A stretch of DNA of 64,000 bases from assembly GCF_918797505.1 (NCBI RefSeq), contig NC_092793.1:62205749-62269748 (forward strand). Reading direction: 5' to 3'. The notes under the pieces are model-generated. The model did not search any database. It was not told where the DNA came from and saw only the letters and a program-made list of their open reading frames with translations. The translations under genes and the position numbers were made by a program. This document shows positions 50,901-53,900 of this stretch, piece after piece. This DNA comes from Bemisia tabaci (taxonomy: Eukaryota > Arthropoda > Insecta > Hemiptera > Aleyrodidae). Within the stretch, counting starts at the first letter, position 1. The number at the start of each line of letters is the position of its first letter.

Positions 50901-53900
50901 AAGGCAAAATATCAATTTTCTCGCCTGTAAAAAAGTTATTTGACCTTAAAATTTCCACAAATTTGAAAAAGGAGTGGTATCGATAAGGGCCGATTTTGGC
51001 CCCACTTCAAAAAATCATCTGAATCTATATTTTAAGTACCCTAGGTTAGGTGCATTCTGGCGCAAAATGTTTTTGCGACTGTGCATCGTTTCCCTGCCAA
51101 AACAGCCGACTCAATATTTTGGCTGAAAAATGGTTTTAATTTTATGACGAGCCCAGAAAAGCTTTGCTTCATGAACACGGGAGATTCATATACGTAATTT
51201 TTTGCGTACTTTTCAATGGAACAGGCGACAATTGGCTAAACCCACTTTCAGTGGGTCATTCTGGACATTTTCAACGATTTTTGGGTTTTTTTGGAAATTT
51301 TTTACCTGTAACTAGAAAATGGTTAATGATACAACAAAAACGATTGTAGATTCAAAAAGAGCGTAAAAAATCCGTTGGATAAAATTGGTTGGACGTTTTC
51401 TTAGCTTGAAATGTCAACACGAAAAACAGCTCTAAACTTGAGAAAACCGAAAAAACTGCATTTTCCATGATTAATTAGTCTTCATTTACACCCAGCGCAA
51501 TTTTGCCACATCACCAAAATTCAACAGATTTAAGGTACGGAACCTTAGGCGCGTCTGGACGCGGCGTCCTGGTCGCGGCGTCCAGACGCCGATAAATCTG
51601 TCTAATGATTTTTGCGCGGGGACGGCACCTTAGCGGCGAAGAGACGCTGCGGAAAACGCCGATCGAGGACGCTCCGATCTGTCGCGAACAGATCGGAGCG
51701 AAGACGCCGAGAAATTCCGCTCAGTCCGCTGCCTTTCCTACCGATTTTTGAATGTGTTTAGTTCGACAAACCCACGAATCGATCACAAAGGCCGTGAATT
51801 GATCGACAAAAGCCGCGAATCGATCGAAAATTCCGTGAATCGATCGACAAGAGCCGTGGATCGACCGACCCACCCGTGAATCAATCGACAAAAGCCGTGG
51901 ATAGATCGACAAACCTGTGAGTCTATCGACAAACCTGTGAATCGATCGACAAACCTATGAGTCGATCGACAAACCTGCGAATCGATCGAAAAACCTATGA
52001 GTCGATCGACAAACCTGTGAGTTGATCGACAAACCCGTGAATCGATCGACCAAGTTGTGAATCGATCGAATTACGTCGATTGGTTCACGTTTTGGTTTTT
52101 CGATCGATTCATGTCGATTGACTAGATACCGGTTTTCCTTTTAATTGTCAATCATTTCTCGTCTATCGATCCACATTTTTTGTCGATCGAATCGACACCC
52201 GTTTTTTAGTAATTTGTCCATCGATTGGTGTCGATCGATTCACGTTTTTATTTTTCGGTCGATTTTTGTCGATCGAATCCACACCCTCCTAAAAAAAAGC
52301 GCGTACAGCCATTTTCGCGGCCCAGAGCATACTGTCCGATCAACGAAAATTCGAGAAATTGACGGCGGACAGAGCGGAAAAAATCCACGGATTCCGCTCC
52401 TAAGGTGCCGTGCTCCAAAATGTGAGCGTCTTCTCGCCCTCGACTCGGTAGCAGAATTTCCGCCGGCGTCCAGGACGCCGCGTCCAGACGCGCCTAAGGT
52501 TCCGTAGCTTCAAGTTACATATCAGTACATGAAACACGCAAAAAATTACGGAGTGAAAAAATTGCGCTCATAGTTAAAAATAGACTTTTGTTGAATGGAA
52601 CCATCCTTTAATTAATTATGAAAATTCCCTAACCCTCCGGGAAGATTCGCCAATCATTCATGGGATACCTGTGTCGAGGTAATTTTTTGCGTACTTTCGA
52701 TTGGAACGAGTGAAAATTGTGAAATATCACGTTGAATGGGCCATTCAGAGCGTTTTTCACGATTTTTGGCGGGTTTTTTCTGGGGGGTTGGGGTTTTTTG
52801 GGGGGTTTGGGGAGCATTTTCAGTTTGTAGTACAACAAAAACAGTAACAAATTCAGAGAGAACGCAAAAAATTCGATAGGATTCGATACTTGACATTCTC
52901 TCTCAGCTTGGACTGTCTACACGAAAAACGGTCCCAAAGTCGAGAAACCGGAATAGGTGACAAACTTTCAGGGGTTGTTGTTTGGCTCAAAACAAGCAGA
53001 AAAGTTCCGCACCAAAATCCTCTAAGATGCGTGGTTCTCGAGTTATGGGGAGTGCAATTTTTGAAAAAAATACCACACAAGTTCAGTTATGACGTCACAG
53101 TGGCTGTCCTAATTGTCGGAACCGAAAAAAGTGTGGTTTCGTAAAGTACTCATCAGTAGCTTAACAAAAGGCTTTTTCGTTTTTTTCGTTTTTTTTTTTT
53201 TTTTTTTTTTTGGTAAAGCCCCTACTAATGGAATTTATTTTTTCTTCTTTTTTATTCTTAAACAAGTCAATTTATTGTGTACAAACATATACAAATTGTA
53301 TACTTAGTATTAAAATACATTAGATTACAGTTAAAAAATTAAATTAAGGTCTTTTATCTATTAGTGACTAACATTGAATGGTCTGTTCGGGGACTTATTG
53401 TCAGCCTCCTGCTGGCACACCCAAAACGCCCTCTGACATTTCTTCGGTAAAAAATGATGGAGTTATTGACTTTTAGAAAAAATACCGTTTTACCTGACCT
53501 CCTACTCTTACTCCTACTCCTGAATGCACCTACCCTAGGGTACTTAAAATACGGGTTCAGATGATTTTTTGAAGTGGGACCAAAATCGGCCCTAATCGAT
53601 ACCACTCCTTTTGATTTTTCCCAATTTTAAAGAAAATATAAGTCCAACAGAAAAATGGGTAATGAATAAACTTATTCTCCAAGAAAGTACGTATCATTGG
53701 AAAAAAAAAATTGTTCAAAATCGGATCGATACCTAGTATTCAACGTACCGCGTTTTGAAAAAAAACAAAATGACGGACTTTAACGGCCGCCATCTGGCTC
53801 CAGTCGCGGGTCTCAGAATGTTGCCCCTTCCGGAATTACTCCTAATGCACCACCAATGAGCCCTGAAAGCGGCATATTCCAATCAAAAAGTGCAGGGTTT

